Positions 16,170 through 25,762 of a DNA stretch of 64,000 nt are shown here, one piece after another. The position numbers and the translations under genes are program-made. Where the stretch lies: contig OZ254962.1 in NCBI GenBank assembly GCA_965276005.1, forward strand, positions 186,001 to 250,000, read 5' to 3'. Each line of letters opens with the position of its first letter. Position 1 is the stretch's first letter. Under the pieces are notes generated by a model that worked only from the letters and a program-made list of their open reading frames with translations, was not told the DNA's origin and searched no databases. This DNA is from G965232465 sp965276005 (GTDB lineage: Bacteria; Pseudomonadota; Alphaproteobacteria; JAQWUY01).

Positions 16170-17395
16170 TGAAAAACTACTATTGGGAAAATAAAGGTCT
16201 CGACCGCCGATACAGGTTCCAAAACCGGTTTCGCTTGCTGGGGCAATGTGCGGTATATACGATTTTTGCGTTTTTACTGTTTTTGTTGGGCAGTATTTTA
16301 TACAGTGCGGTACCGGCGTTTAAAAAAACATATATCGGCTTAGATGTGGTACTGGATGCACAAAAAAGCTCCCGTGCCATATTGTTCGAAGGCTTGTACG
16401 ACCGGTTGCAAATCACCAGCCGCAAGGACAAAAAATCTGCCCGGCGGTTATTTTCTGATTATGCGACCATTGAACTGGATACATTTCGTCGACAAAATCT
16501 TACATATAATGGGTCGATGGTACGGGTGTGGGTGCCGGCGTCTGATTTGGTCGACCAGTATGTGAAGGGCAAAATCACGCTGGAGACCCCCGAACACCGC
16601 CGCCCGCTAAAAAACGACCAAATTCAATGGGTAACTGCGATGGGTTACACGGAACAGATAAAGACCACTTTTAATGTGGGGTTTTTCACCAATGGCGACA
16701 GCCGTGACCCCACCCAAGCGGGTATTTTGGTGGCGTTGATGGGGTCGTTGATGACTTTGTTGGTGTGTTTGGTGTCGAGTATGCTATTTGGCGTATTGGG
16801 GGCGATTTACTTGGAGGAATTTGCCCCGAAAAACCGCCTTACCAGCCTGATTGAGGCCACTGTGAACAACTTGGCGGCGGTGCCTAGTATTGTGTTTGGC
16901 TTGTTGGGGTTGGGGGTGTTGTTAAATGTATTTGGCATGCCCCGTTCGGCGGCGTTGGTGGGGGGATTGGTGCTAGCGATAATGTCGTTGCCGACTATTT
17001 TGATTGCCTCTCGCAGTGCTATACGGGCGGTGCCGGATTCGCTGCGACAAGCGGGGCTAGGCATGGGGGCAACCCGTATGCAGGTGGTGTTTCACCATGT
17101 GTTACCCGCCGCTGCACCGGGGATTGTGACCGGGGCGATTGTGGCTATGGCACAGGCGTTGGGCGAAACTGCACCGCTGCTGATGATTGGTATGGTGTCG
17201 TTTATTGTCGATGTGCCAAGTGGCTTGTTACAGCCGGCGTCGACCTTGCCGGTACAGATTTTTTTGTGGGCGGATTTACCAGAACAGGCGTTTGTGGAAA
17301 AAACTTCGGCGACTATTGTGGTGTTGTTGGGCATTGTGTTTAGTATGATTGCCTTTGCCACCTACTTACGCACCCGCTTTGAGAGAAAATCATAA
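16169..17395 (+). CDS. pstA: Phosphate ABC transporter permease PstA (long alphaproteobacterial form)
   Basis: 408 residues from the ATG at 16169, which overlaps the pstC stop; the longer frame from 16124 would run through pstC and is rejected. The extra N-terminal half (about 1-170) has one membrane segment and a periplasmic domain, the DUF3333-type extension of alphaproteobacterial PstA. The permease part follows, with GILVALMGSLMTLLVCLVSS and the EAA-loop LRQAGLGMGATRMQVV. It is the partner of PstC and PstB. Confidence 0.94.
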   Translation: MKNYYWENKGLDRRYRFQNRFRLLGQCAVYTIFAFLLFLLGSILYSAVPAFKKTYIGLDVVLDAQKSSRAILFEGLYDRLQITSRKDKKSARRLFSDYATIELDTFRRQNLTYNGSMVRVWVPASDLVDQYVKGKITLETPEHRRPLKNDQIQWVTAMGYTEQIKTTFNVGFFTNGDSRDPTQAGILVALMGSLMTLLVCLVSSMLFGVLGAIYLEEFAPKNRLTSLIEATVNNLAAVPSIVFGLLGLGVLLNVFGMPRSAALVGGLVLAIMSLPTILIASRSAIRAVPDSLRQAGLGMGATRMQVVFHHVLPAAAPGIVTGAIVAMAQALGETAPLLMIGMVSFIVDVPSGLLQPASTLPVQIFLWADLPEQAFVEKTSATIVVLLGIVFSMIAFATYLRTRFERKS

Positions 17396-17420
17396 TAGCA
17401 ACAGATGAGAGACAATACCA

Positions 17421-18173
17421 ATGGCGATTAAAATATATGATATGAATGTGTACTATGGCAATACCCACGCTATTCGAGGGGTTACTATGGATATTCCAGA
17501 AAAAGCCGTAACGGCGTTTATCGGTGCCAGTGGCTGTGGCAAGTCGACATTTTTACGCTGTTTTAACCGTATGAATGACGAGATTGAAAACTGTGTCATC
17601 AGCGGGCAAATATCGGTCAGCGGACACGATGTATACCACCGCAGTGTGCCGCTGGAGGGACTGAGAAAACGCATCGGCATGGTGTTTCAAAAACCAAACC
17701 CGTTTCCAAAGTCGATTTACGACAATGTGGCATATGGTCCCCGTTTACACGGGCTGGTGCAAGATAAAAGACAGCTGGATATATTGGTAAAACAGTGCCT
17801 AAAAGATGTGGGGCTGTGGGACGAAGTCAAAGACCGCCTGTATACAAAAGGCACCGAATTGTCCGGCGGACAACAACAACGGCTGTGTATTGCCCGTACA
17901 ATAGCCGTACAACCGAAAGTTATTTTAATGGACGAACCGTGTTCGGCTCTCGACCCTATTGCCACCGCTAAGATCGAGGATTTAATCCTAAAATTGGGCA
18001 AAAAATTTACTATTATTATTGTAACCCACTCGATGAGCCAAGCCCAAAGGGTCAGCGACAAAACCGCTTTCTTTCACTTGGGCGAATTGATAGAATACGG
18101 CGACACAAGCCAAATATTTAACACCCCAAACGCAGATCAAACAAGAAACTATATATCGGGGACTTTTGGATAA
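17421..18173 (+). CDS. pstB: Phosphate ABC transporter ATPase
   Basis: 250 residues. Walker A is GASGCGKS (about 34-41), the ABC signature LSGGQQQRLCIAR, Walker B VILMDEPCSALDP, and the H-loop VTHSMSQAQRVSD. The block RIGMVFQKPNPFPKSIYDNVAYG is specific to PstB. It energises phosphate import through PstCA. No phoU or phoB follows; the next gene is a restriction enzyme of another origin. Confidence 0.98.
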   Translation: MAIKIYDMNVYYGNTHAIRGVTMDIPEKAVTAFIGASGCGKSTFLRCFNRMNDEIENCVISGQISVSGHDVYHRSVPLEGLRKRIGMVFQKPNPFPKSIYDNVAYGPRLHGLVQDKRQLDILVKQCLKDVGLWDEVKDRLYTKGTELSGGQQQRLCIARTIAVQPKVILMDEPCSALDPIATAKIEDLILKLGKKFTIIIVTHSMSQAQRVSDKTAFFHLGELIEYGDTSQIFNTPNADQTRNYISGTFG

Positions 18174-18341
18174 AATCCCGTGCATGTCGCCTAAAATGTA
18201 CATAAAAACCAAGCCGTATCCCCCGCATTGCAAATATACGATTTTTGAAAGTATTATATTTTATAAACTTCACAAACTGTAAAAAATGGTGTAATATACC
18301 CTGTCGTGATACTGTAAAGCATTAACAGAGAGAGGTGTACA

Positions 18342-21300
18342 GTGGATAATAAAACCGCATTTAATGAATTGTTAGATACATACCGTAAAAGTGCCACCAG
18401 CACTCGCCAACAGGGGGATTCGTTCGAACGCTTAACCAAGATGTTTTTAGAAAACGATGCCCAGTACAAAGCGGTTTTTAAACGGGTGTATTTTTGGGGC
18501 AAATGGGCATCGCAAAACGGCTATCAGCTACAAGACACCGGCATCGATTTAGTAGCGGAGCGGTTTGACGGGGGTATATGTGCCATACAGTGTAAATTTT
18601 ATGAATCGAGCACGGTTATTTCAAAACCGGACATCGATAGTTTTTTAAGCCTATCCAGCAAAGCCGCCTTTACCCATCGTTTATTTGTCGACACTACGGA
18701 TGTGGCGTGGGGCAAGAACGCTGAAGATGCGATTAAAAATCAAAACCCCGAAGTGGAAAAACTGGGCAAAACCGATTTTATCGCCAGCAATATCGACTGG
18801 CAATGGTACCTAAGCAACAACGAGGTAAAACACACCAAAAAAACCCTTCGTCCGCATCAACAGACTGTATTAGAAAAGACCGCCCAACACTATAAAACTG
18901 GCAGTCGTGGCAAGTTAATTATGGCGTGTGGTACGGGCAAAACTTTTACCAGCTTAAAAATTGCTGAACAACAGGCGGGTGTGGGCAAAACCGTATTGTA
19001 CTTGGTGCCAAGTCTGGCATTGATGGCACAGACGATTCGGGAATGGTTTAACGATACGCAAGTACCCATACGGGCAATATCCGTATGTTCCGATCAAAAA
19101 GTAAGCCGTGCCGCTGAAAACAACGACACAGTGGATATTAGCACCGCCAACATTGCCATACCCGTAACCACCAAAGCGGATGCGGTCGCTGCATGGGCAA
19201 ACGCCATACAAGCGGACAAGATGCATGTGGTATTTGCCACCTATCAGTCGATACAGGTTATATCGGACGCCCAAAACGATTACAATATGTCCGCATTCGA
19301 TATGGTTATTTGTGACGAAGCCCACCGCACAACCGGTGTTACCCTGTACGATAAAGCCGAGTCGAACTTCGTTAAAATCCATGACCAAGACTACATACAA
19401 GCCAAAAAACGCCTGTATATGACCGCCACCCCCAAAGTATACACGGACAATGTCAAAATAAAGGCAAAACAAGCCGATGCGGTATTAGCGGACATGGGCG
19501 ACCCCGTCAAGTTTGGCACCACCATACACACCGTATCGTTCGACTATGCGGTACAGCACGATTTACTAACCGATTACAAGGTGATTGTCTTAGCCTTATC
19601 CGAACAGGCGGTCGACAAGGAATTTCAACAGCTATTAACGGACGCAGACAACGACTTAGGCATCGAATACACGACAAAGCTGGTCGGCTGTTACAAAGCG
19701 TTATGCAAAACCGATTTACAGGACGATAAAATCACCGATACAAACCCCATGCGGCGGGGCGTTGCTTTTGTCAAAGGTGTCGATCTGTCCAAAGACATCG
19801 CCAAACAATTTCCCAAGATTGCCAAAGCATATGCGGAACGGGTGGGCGATACGGCTGTAACCCCGCTTACGGTAGAAATGAATCATATCGATGGCACCTG
19901 TGATGCGGACAACCGCAAAAAAGCCCTAAATTGGTTACAGGACAACACGGATACGGACATTTGTCGCATTTTGTCGAATGTCCGTTGTTTATCGGAGGGG
20001 GTTGATGTGCCGACCCTTGATGCGGTGATGTTTTTACACCCCCGCAAATCAGAGGTCGATGTGGTACAAGCGGTGGGGCGGGTGATGCGGAAAGCCCGCA
20101 ACAAAAAAATGGGCTATATTATCTTGCCCGTTGCCATACCCGCCGGCATCGACCCCAGCAAAGCCCTAGACAACAACGACCGCTACAAAGTGGTATGGCA
20201 GGTATTAAACGCCCTGCGATCCCATGACGAAAGGCTGGAGGGCAAAATAAACCGTATGGGATTCGGCGGCGATATTGCCGATAAAATCGAATTGATATGT
20301 ACCAGCGATGTATTCCCAAGCTCCAAAAACCCCCGCCGCAAAAAGTCCGCTGATAAACAAAACAATGACAATTTAGACGGTACCACCCCGAATACAGACA
20401 AAACGGACAATGGGGGCGACACCCCCGAACAATCCGAATTCGCATGGGAACAGTCCGTATTACAGGCGATTAAAGCAAAATTGGTCGACAAATGTGGCAC
20501 CCGGGATTATTGGGAGGATTGGGCAAAAGACATAGCCGATATTGCCCAAACCCATATCCGCCGCATACAAAATATTTTAGACTATAACAGCCACGCCAAA
20601 ACCGTATTTAACGATTTTGTCAAAGAGCTAAGGGACGACCTAAACCCCAATGTGTCCGAATCTGATGCGGTGGAATTGTTGGCACAACATATTATTACAA
20701 AACCGGTATTCGATGCGTTATTTGCTGGTTACGCTTTTACCAAACACAACCCCGTATCGATAGCTCTCGACAAGGTGTTAAAACGAATCCAATCCAAATC
20801 CCTAGACAAAGAAACCGAAACCCTAGACAGATTTTACACTAGTGTAAAAAACCGGGTCGCCGACACCAAAACCGTATCCGAACGGCAACAATTGATACTC
20901 ACCCTGTACGATAAATTTTTTAAATCCGCCTTTCCAAAAACCACCGCCCAATTAGGCATTGTCTATACCCCTACCGAAGTTGTCGATTTTATCATCCACT
21001 CGATCAACCACATATTACAAAGCGAATTCCACACCCATTTAGGCGAACAAGGCGTAAATATCCTCGACCCGTTTACGGGTACCGGTACCTTTATCACAAG
21101 GCTATTACAAAGCGGACTTATATCCCCCGAACAGCTGGAATATAAATACAAACATGAAATCCATTGTAATGAAATTGTGTTGCTAGCCTATTACATAGCC
21201 GGTATCAATATCGAGCAAGTGTATATAGAAATCATGAAAAACAACGGACACAACCTAAACGCCGCCCCCTTCGAGGGCATTTGCTTAACCGATACATTTC

Positions 21301-23225
21301 AGATGTACGAATCCGAAGACATGATACAAAAGCTAATGCCTGATAATTCAGAACGCCGGAAAAAACAAAAGGCTCTCGACATTCAAGTCATTATGGGCAA
21401 TCCCCCATATAGTGCAGGGCAAAAATCCGCTAACGATAACGCCCAAAATGTAAAATATGCGGATCTCGATGGAAAAATCGAACAATCCTATGCAAAACAT
21501 ACAACTGTAACTAATAAAAACAGCCTATATGATTCCTATGTTCGTGCCATAAAATGGGCATCTGATCGTATTGGCGATTGCGGTGTTGTGGGATATGTTA
21601 CCAATGGGGGTTGGTTAAAATCAAAATCTGCTGATGGAATCCGCAAATGCCTTGCAGACGAATATAGCAATTTGTTTGTATTTGATTTAAGGGGAGATGC
21701 CCGTACTTCTGGTGAACAACGCCGAAAGGAAAAAGGTAATATCTTCGGGGCAGGTACTCGAACGCCCATAACAATTATGATATTTGTAAAAAATCCGAAT
21801 GCCAAACCACAGGGTAATATTTATTATCATGACATTGGGGATTATTTAGACCAAAAACGGAAGCTAGCAATTATTAAAAACTTTAAATCTATACAAGGCA
21901 TCAAAACGCAAATAAAACCCCATACCCCAAATGGACAAGTGGGGTGGCAACAGATAACCCCCGATAAATATAACGATTGGATAGACCAACGGGACGACAG
22001 CTTTTACGAACATATCCCTATGGGAGATAAAGACACCAAAGGCAAAGCAGATACAGAAGCCATATTTGCTAATTTTTCCAATGGATTAAAAACCAATCGT
22101 GATGTATGGGTATATAACAGTAGTAAAAGTACATTAAAAACCAATGTGCAGAATATGATTGATTTTTATAACAGCGAATGCGACCGCTATCAGCAATCAG
22201 ATAAATCAAAAAATGTTAAAGATTTTGTAAATTATGATAGTACAAAAATAAGTTGGGGGCGACAAAACTTAAAGGATGTTAGGAATAATAAACCCTATGC
22301 GTTTACTCATAAGTCAATCACAGAATCTATGTATCGCCCTTTTATTAAGCAATGGGTATATTTTAACAACAACCTAAATGATATGATTTATCAACTTCCT
22401 AAAATATTCCCAATGGGTGACAATCTTCCTAATCGGTGTATTTGTGTGAGTGGTGCAGGTGATTTTAGTGTATTTATAACTGATACTATGATGGATTTAG
22501 GTGTATTGGGGGCTTCACAGTGTTTCCCCTTATATCTATACGAAAAAAACACCGAACAAAATTTATTACAACAAGGGGCGGGCGATTACATTGTAAATGA
22601 TAGCATAACCGACCATGCACAAAAACACTTTACATATGGGGACACCACACCCGAAAAGAAAGACATTTTCTACTATATATACGGCGTACTACACCACCCC
22701 GATTATGTCAAAAAATGGCATGACAACCTAACTAAAGACCTACCCCGAATCCCAAAAGTAAAATCATACGAAAGCTTTAAAGCCTTCGCCGATGCAGGAC
22801 GAAAATTAGCCGACCTACACATAAACTACGAATCTGCCAAAAAATACCCCGTAACCTTCGACAAAGGCGACCCCGATATGCTAGGCTTGCAGGACAAAGA
22901 TTTCTATATAGAAAAAATGAACTTCGCCAAAAAGGGCAAACAAACCGACAAAACCACCATAATATACAATAAACACATAACCATCAGCAATATCCCAATA
23001 GAAGCATACACCTACAAAGTAAACGCCAAATCCCCCATCGAGTGGATAATCGACAGACAAGCGATAAAAACCGACAAAAAAAGCCAAATAACCAACAACG
23101 CCAACGACTACGCCATTGAAACCATGAAAAACCCAAAATACCCCCTAGACCTACTACAAAAGGCAATAACCATATCCCTAGAAACCCAACAAATAATACA
23201 ATCGTTACCGAAATTAGACTTTTAA
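18342..23225 (+). CDS. Type ISP-like restriction-modification enzyme (nuclease-helicase-methylase-specificity in one chain)
   Basis: 1627 residues starting at GTG (18342) with AGAGAGG upstream. Visible order: an N-terminal Mrr/PD-(D/E)XK nuclease (E29, D69 in TGIDLVAE, QCK at 83-85); a superfamily 2 helicase with Walker A CGTGKT (196-201), DEAH (325-328) and motif VI QAVGRVMR (about 574-581); a linker with a charged low-complexity stretch near 675-700; an N6-adenine methylase with motif I LDPFTGTGTF (about 907-916) and motif IV GNPPY (about 1017); then a target-recognition part. This is the architecture of LlaGI-type single-chain enzymes, which translocate on DNA and cut after head-to-head collision. 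No separate specificity gene is needed. The segment about 21400-22550 looks AT-richer than the rest. It should act against unmodified phage DNA. Confidence 0.92.
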   Translation: MDNKTAFNELLDTYRKSATSTRQQGDSFERLTKMFLENDAQYKAVFKRVYFWGKWASQNGYQLQDTGIDLVAERFDGGICAIQCKFYESSTVISKPDIDSFLSLSSKAAFTHRLFVDTTDVAWGKNAEDAIKNQNPEVEKLGKTDFIASNIDWQWYLSNNEVKHTKKTLRPHQQTVLEKTAQHYKTGSRGKLIMACGTGKTFTSLKIAEQQAGVGKTVLYLVPSLALMAQTIREWFNDTQVPIRAISVCSDQKVSRAAENNDTVDISTANIAIPVTTKADAVAAWANAIQADKMHVVFATYQSIQVISDAQNDYNMSAFDMVICDEAHRTTGVTLYDKAESNFVKIHDQDYIQAKKRLYMTATPKVYTDNVKIKAKQADAVLADMGDPVKFGTTIHTVSFDYAVQHDLLTDYKVIVLALSEQAVDKEFQQLLTDADNDLGIEYTTKLVGCYKALCKTDLQDDKITDTNPMRRGVAFVKGVDLSKDIAKQFPKIAKAYAERVGDTAVTPLTVEMNHIDGTCDADNRKKALNWLQDNTDTDICRILSNVRCLSEGVDVPTLDAVMFLHPRKSEVDVVQAVGRVMRKARNKKMGYIILPVAIPAGIDPSKALDNNDRYKVVWQVLNALRSHDERLEGKINRMGFGGDIADKIELICTSDVFPSSKNPRRKKSADKQNNDNLDGTTPNTDKTDNGGDTPEQSEFAWEQSVLQAIKAKLVDKCGTRDYWEDWAKDIADIAQTHIRRIQNILDYNSHAKTVFNDFVKELRDDLNPNVSESDAVELLAQHIITKPVFDALFAGYAFTKHNPVSIALDKVLKRIQSKSLDKETETLDRFYTSVKNRVADTKTVSERQQLILTLYDKFFKSAFPKTTAQLGIVYTPTEVVDFIIHSINHILQSEFHTHLGEQGVNILDPFTGTGTFITRLLQSGLISPEQLEYKYKHEIHCNEIVLLAYYIAGINIEQVYIEIMKNNGHNLNAAPFEGICLTDTFQMYESEDMIQKLMPDNSERRKKQKALDIQVIMGNPPYSAGQKSANDNAQNVKYADLDGKIEQSYAKHTTVTNKNSLYDSYVRAIKWASDRIGDCGVVGYVTNGGWLKSKSADGIRKCLADEYSNLFVFDLRGDARTSGEQRRKEKGNIFGAGTRTPITIMIFVKNPNAKPQGNIYYHDIGDYLDQKRKLAIIKNFKSIQGIKTQIKPHTPNGQVGWQQITPDKYNDWIDQRDDSFYEHIPMGDKDTKGKADTEAIFANFSNGLKTNRDVWVYNSSKSTLKTNVQNMIDFYNSECDRYQQSDKSKNVKDFVNYDSTKISWGRQNLKDVRNNKPYAFTHKSITESMYRPFIKQWVYFNNNLNDMIYQLPKIFPMGDNLPNRCICVSGAGDFSVFITDTMMDLGVLGASQCFPLYLYEKNTEQNLLQQGAGDYIVNDSITDHAQKHFTYGDTTPEKKDIFYYIYGVLHHPDYVKKWHDNLTKDLPRIPKVKSYESFKAFADAGRKLADLHINYESAKKYPVTFDKGDPDMLGLQDKDFYIEKMNFAKKGKQTDKTTIIYNKHITISNIPIEAYTYKVNAKSPIEWIIDRQAIKTDKKSQITNNANDYAIETMKNPKYPLDLLQKAITISLETQQIIQSLPKLDF

Positions 23226-23297
23226 AATGTGTATAACTATTGTATAATCTCAGTGTGTTAATCGCTTTTATGCAATAAAAAATTATGGTGCGTATAT

Positions 23298-24632
23298 ATG
23301 AAAATCAGTTTTAAAAATTTAGATCCTATCAAACAGGTTGAGATGGACTTATCAAAAAAAATAAATTTAATCGTAGGGGAAAACGGTGTAGGTAAAACAT
23401 ATCTCACCAATGCGGTATATGGACTACAAAAAACACATTTTCAAGAAGTTATAGAACCTAAAAATACCATTAATAAAATATTTAGAAATTTAAATCAAAA
23501 GGGCGATAAATATACCATAAGTATAACTAATATACTAGAAATTCAAAAAGAGTATACAAAGCTAGATAATAGTTTTATATCCCATGTTTTTGCATACAAG
23601 GAGGCACAAAAAATATTTGATAAGGCTGAGATAAAAATTGAGGGCTTTAAGTATCTGTTAAAAAATATTGAAATTAAATTTCAACTTGCTGAAATATTGG
23701 TGCAAAAAGAAAAAGACAGTCTCGATATTAATTTTATATTATCAGAAAATAAAGATCCTGATAACAATCGTTTTTTGCGTTATGTGGTATTCAGAAAAAT
23801 CTTTGACAAATTGCCAGAATCTTTTATCTTACCAGCGGAACGAGGAGCAGTAGACATATTTAATAAAGAATTATCAATCAAAAGAAATGAGACATTTGAT
23901 AGGGTCTTAGAATTAGCAAATAAAGACGATGATAACGAAGATAATAGTCTTTCCAGATTATTAAGCAAAAATAAACGCTACACTTTACCTGTGCGAGATT
24001 CTTTGGGATACGCAGACGATTTATACCAAATTTCACAATCCGATGGCGAATTGGCATATATTGCCGATATGATAGAACAAGATGTTTTAAATGGTGCTTT
24101 ATCCGTATCGAGAGATGGAAAAGTATTTTTCGCCCACAACAAAATTAAAACAAAAAAAATGCCCCTTGATATTACCGCTAGCACCGTAAAATCTATTGCA
24201 AAACTTGTATTCTTTTTGCGTCATACATCGTCAAAGGGAATGACCTTATTTATTGACGAACCAGAACTCAATTTACACCCAAACAATCAAATTTTATTAG
24301 CCCGCATATTGGTACGCATCGCAAACGCAGGCATAAAACTATTTATCAGTACACACAGCGATTATATCATGCGTGAATTTAATAACATGATTGTGGCAAA
24401 TAATGTACAGGATACAGATTATTACAGCAAAGAAATATACCTAAATCCTGATGACATCGATGTTACACGATTGTTTTTCAAAAATTCTAATAACAGGCTT
24501 GCAACAGCCGAAAAAGTTAAAATAGAAACAGACGGATTTACTGTTGATAGCATCGACAATAGTATCATCGATCAAAACAGTATAAATGATGATCTTGTAT
24601 CAAAAATTGGTGAAGACGATGAACCTAAATAA
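23298..24632 (+). CDS. OLD-like/AAA15-type ATP-binding protein, putative defence ATPase
   Basis: 444 residues. Walker A is GENGVGKT (27-34) near the N-terminus. A long middle insertion is AT-rich and probably partly helical. Walker B is FIDEPELNLHP (about 317-327) with the following STHSDYIMREF (about 350-360). This ABC/SMC-like head with a C-terminal Walker B is the pattern of ATPases paired with nucleases in Gabija, Septu, PARIS and similar defence systems; there is no TOPRIM domain here. TATAAT lies at about 23247. The next gene overlaps its 3' end by 14 bp, so the two are a coupled pair. It shares the island with the type ISP enzyme, 72 bp upstream. Confidence 0.75.
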   Translation: MKISFKNLDPIKQVEMDLSKKINLIVGENGVGKTYLTNAVYGLQKTHFQEVIEPKNTINKIFRNLNQKGDKYTISITNILEIQKEYTKLDNSFISHVFAYKEAQKIFDKAEIKIEGFKYLLKNIEIKFQLAEILVQKEKDSLDINFILSENKDPDNNRFLRYVVFRKIFDKLPESFILPAERGAVDIFNKELSIKRNETFDRVLELANKDDDNEDNSLSRLLSKNKRYTLPVRDSLGYADDLYQISQSDGELAYIADMIEQDVLNGALSVSRDGKVFFAHNKIKTKKMPLDITASTVKSIAKLVFFLRHTSSKGMTLFIDEPELNLHPNNQILLARILVRIANAGIKLFISTHSDYIMREFNNMIVANNVQDTDYYSKEIYLNPDDIDVTRLFFKNSNNRLATAEKVKIETDGFTVDSIDNSIIDQNSINDDLVSKIGEDDEPK

Positions 24633-25089
24633 TTTTAACAACTCTATTTCCGTTTTGCCAAATAATTCGGGTGTTTTTTTGTTAAGAGAAAGACAAAACG
24701 ATATGCGACAAAAAATATATTTTGACTCATTTGATAGGTGTGTATTGGATGTAGAAAAAATGCAGGATCATTGGTTCAATGATCGTCCGTCATTGTGTGA
24801 TTTTATTGTACTATATCGTAAAAATTACAGGCTATATTGTATTTTAGTCGAATTAAAAAGCGAAAGAGAGAAAAAGAGCAAGGCGATAAAACAGTTACAA
24901 GGGGGCAAGAAACTAGCCCAATATGTAGCCGACATTTGCCAGTGTCAAATCCACAGATTTAAAGGATGCGTTTTTTATGAAAGAGGCAAAATGCGAAATC
25001 GTCCTGTAAAAAAAGACAAACTTATGGAATGGTACACAACTGAACCTGTTAAAATTGATTATAAAAATAAAATCGGACAAGAAATGTGA
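24619..25089 (+). CDS. Small PD-(D/E)XK-like protein, partner of the ATPase
   Basis: 156 residues from the ATG at 24619, chosen because it gives a 14-bp overlap with the ATPase gene; a longer frame starts at 24586. I do not recognise a named family. The segment CDFIVLYRK ... LVELKS gives D61 and E78-x-K80 with hydrophobic strands, followed by a Q-containing helix (AIKQLQGGKKLAQYV). That is the layout of a PD-(D/E)XK nuclease core. Several cysteines (C41, C60, C74, C107, C109, C117) are spread along the chain. By position it is the effector of the neighbouring ATPase. The nuclease call is inference from a short motif. Confidence 0.6.
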   Translation: MNLNNFNNSISVLPNNSGVFLLRERQNDMRQKIYFDSFDRCVLDVEKMQDHWFNDRPSLCDFIVLYRKNYRLYCILVELKSEREKKSKAIKQLQGGKKLAQYVADICQCQIHRFKGCVFYERGKMRNRPVKKDKLMEWYTTEPVKIDYKNKIGQEM

Positions 25090-25195
25090 TTCACGACTGT
25101 ATTAATATTGTGATTTTTGCAATTTTTTATGGTATATTCTATGCGAAAGGTAAAACATAGCAATTTAATATACAGATTTTAAAGGGGTACACGAA

Positions 25196-25750
25196 ATGGC
25201 GATAATGCCGGATCATTGGATTGTGGCACAAGCGGAACAACATCGTATGATTGAACCGTTTGTCGGTAAACAAAGACGGGAGGGTATAATTTCTTATGGG
25301 GTGTCGTCTTATGGCTACGATGCCCGCTGTGCCCCTGAGTTTAAGGTGTTTACCAATGTGAACAACGCTATTGTCGACCCGAAAGATTTTTCTGCGGAGT
25401 GCTTTGTTGAGATAAACGAAGATGCCTGTATTATACCGCCCAATTCGTTTGCCCTTGCCCGCACAGTCGAATATTTTCGTATTCCTAAGGATATTTTGGT
25501 GATATGTTTGGGGAAATCCACTTATGCCCGCTGTGGTATTATAGTCAATGTAACACCGCTTGAGCCGGGTTGGGAAGGGCATGTGACTTTGGAATTTTCC
25601 AACACCACGCCCCTGCCCGCCAAAATTTACGCCCATGAGGGGGTGTGCCAGTTTTTGTTCCTAAAAGGCGACAGCCCATGCCAAGTGGCATACAACGACC
25701 GCAACGGTAAATACATGAAACAAACAGGTGTTACCTTGCCAAAGTTATAA
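25196..25750 (+). CDS. dcd: dCTP deaminase
   Basis: 184 residues, the standard length. It converts dCTP to dUTP for thymidylate synthesis. Family blocks are GVSSYGYDARCAPEFKVF, PPNSFALARTVEYFRIP, CLGKSTYARCGIIVNVTP (containing the substrate-contacting SxxAR segment) and EPGWEGHVTLEFSNTTPLP, where the E of EPGWEG is the catalytic acid. RBS AAGGGG. The next gene murA starts 13 bp on, so dcd-murA-DUF2948 form a run. Confidence 0.98.
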   Translation: MAIMPDHWIVAQAEQHRMIEPFVGKQRREGIISYGVSSYGYDARCAPEFKVFTNVNNAIVDPKDFSAECFVEINEDACIIPPNSFALARTVEYFRIPKDILVICLGKSTYARCGIIVNVTPLEPGWEGHVTLEFSNTTPLPAKIYAHEGVCQFLFLKGDSPCQVAYNDRNGKYMKQTGVTLPKL

Positions 25751-25762
25751 GGGGCGTTCGTC

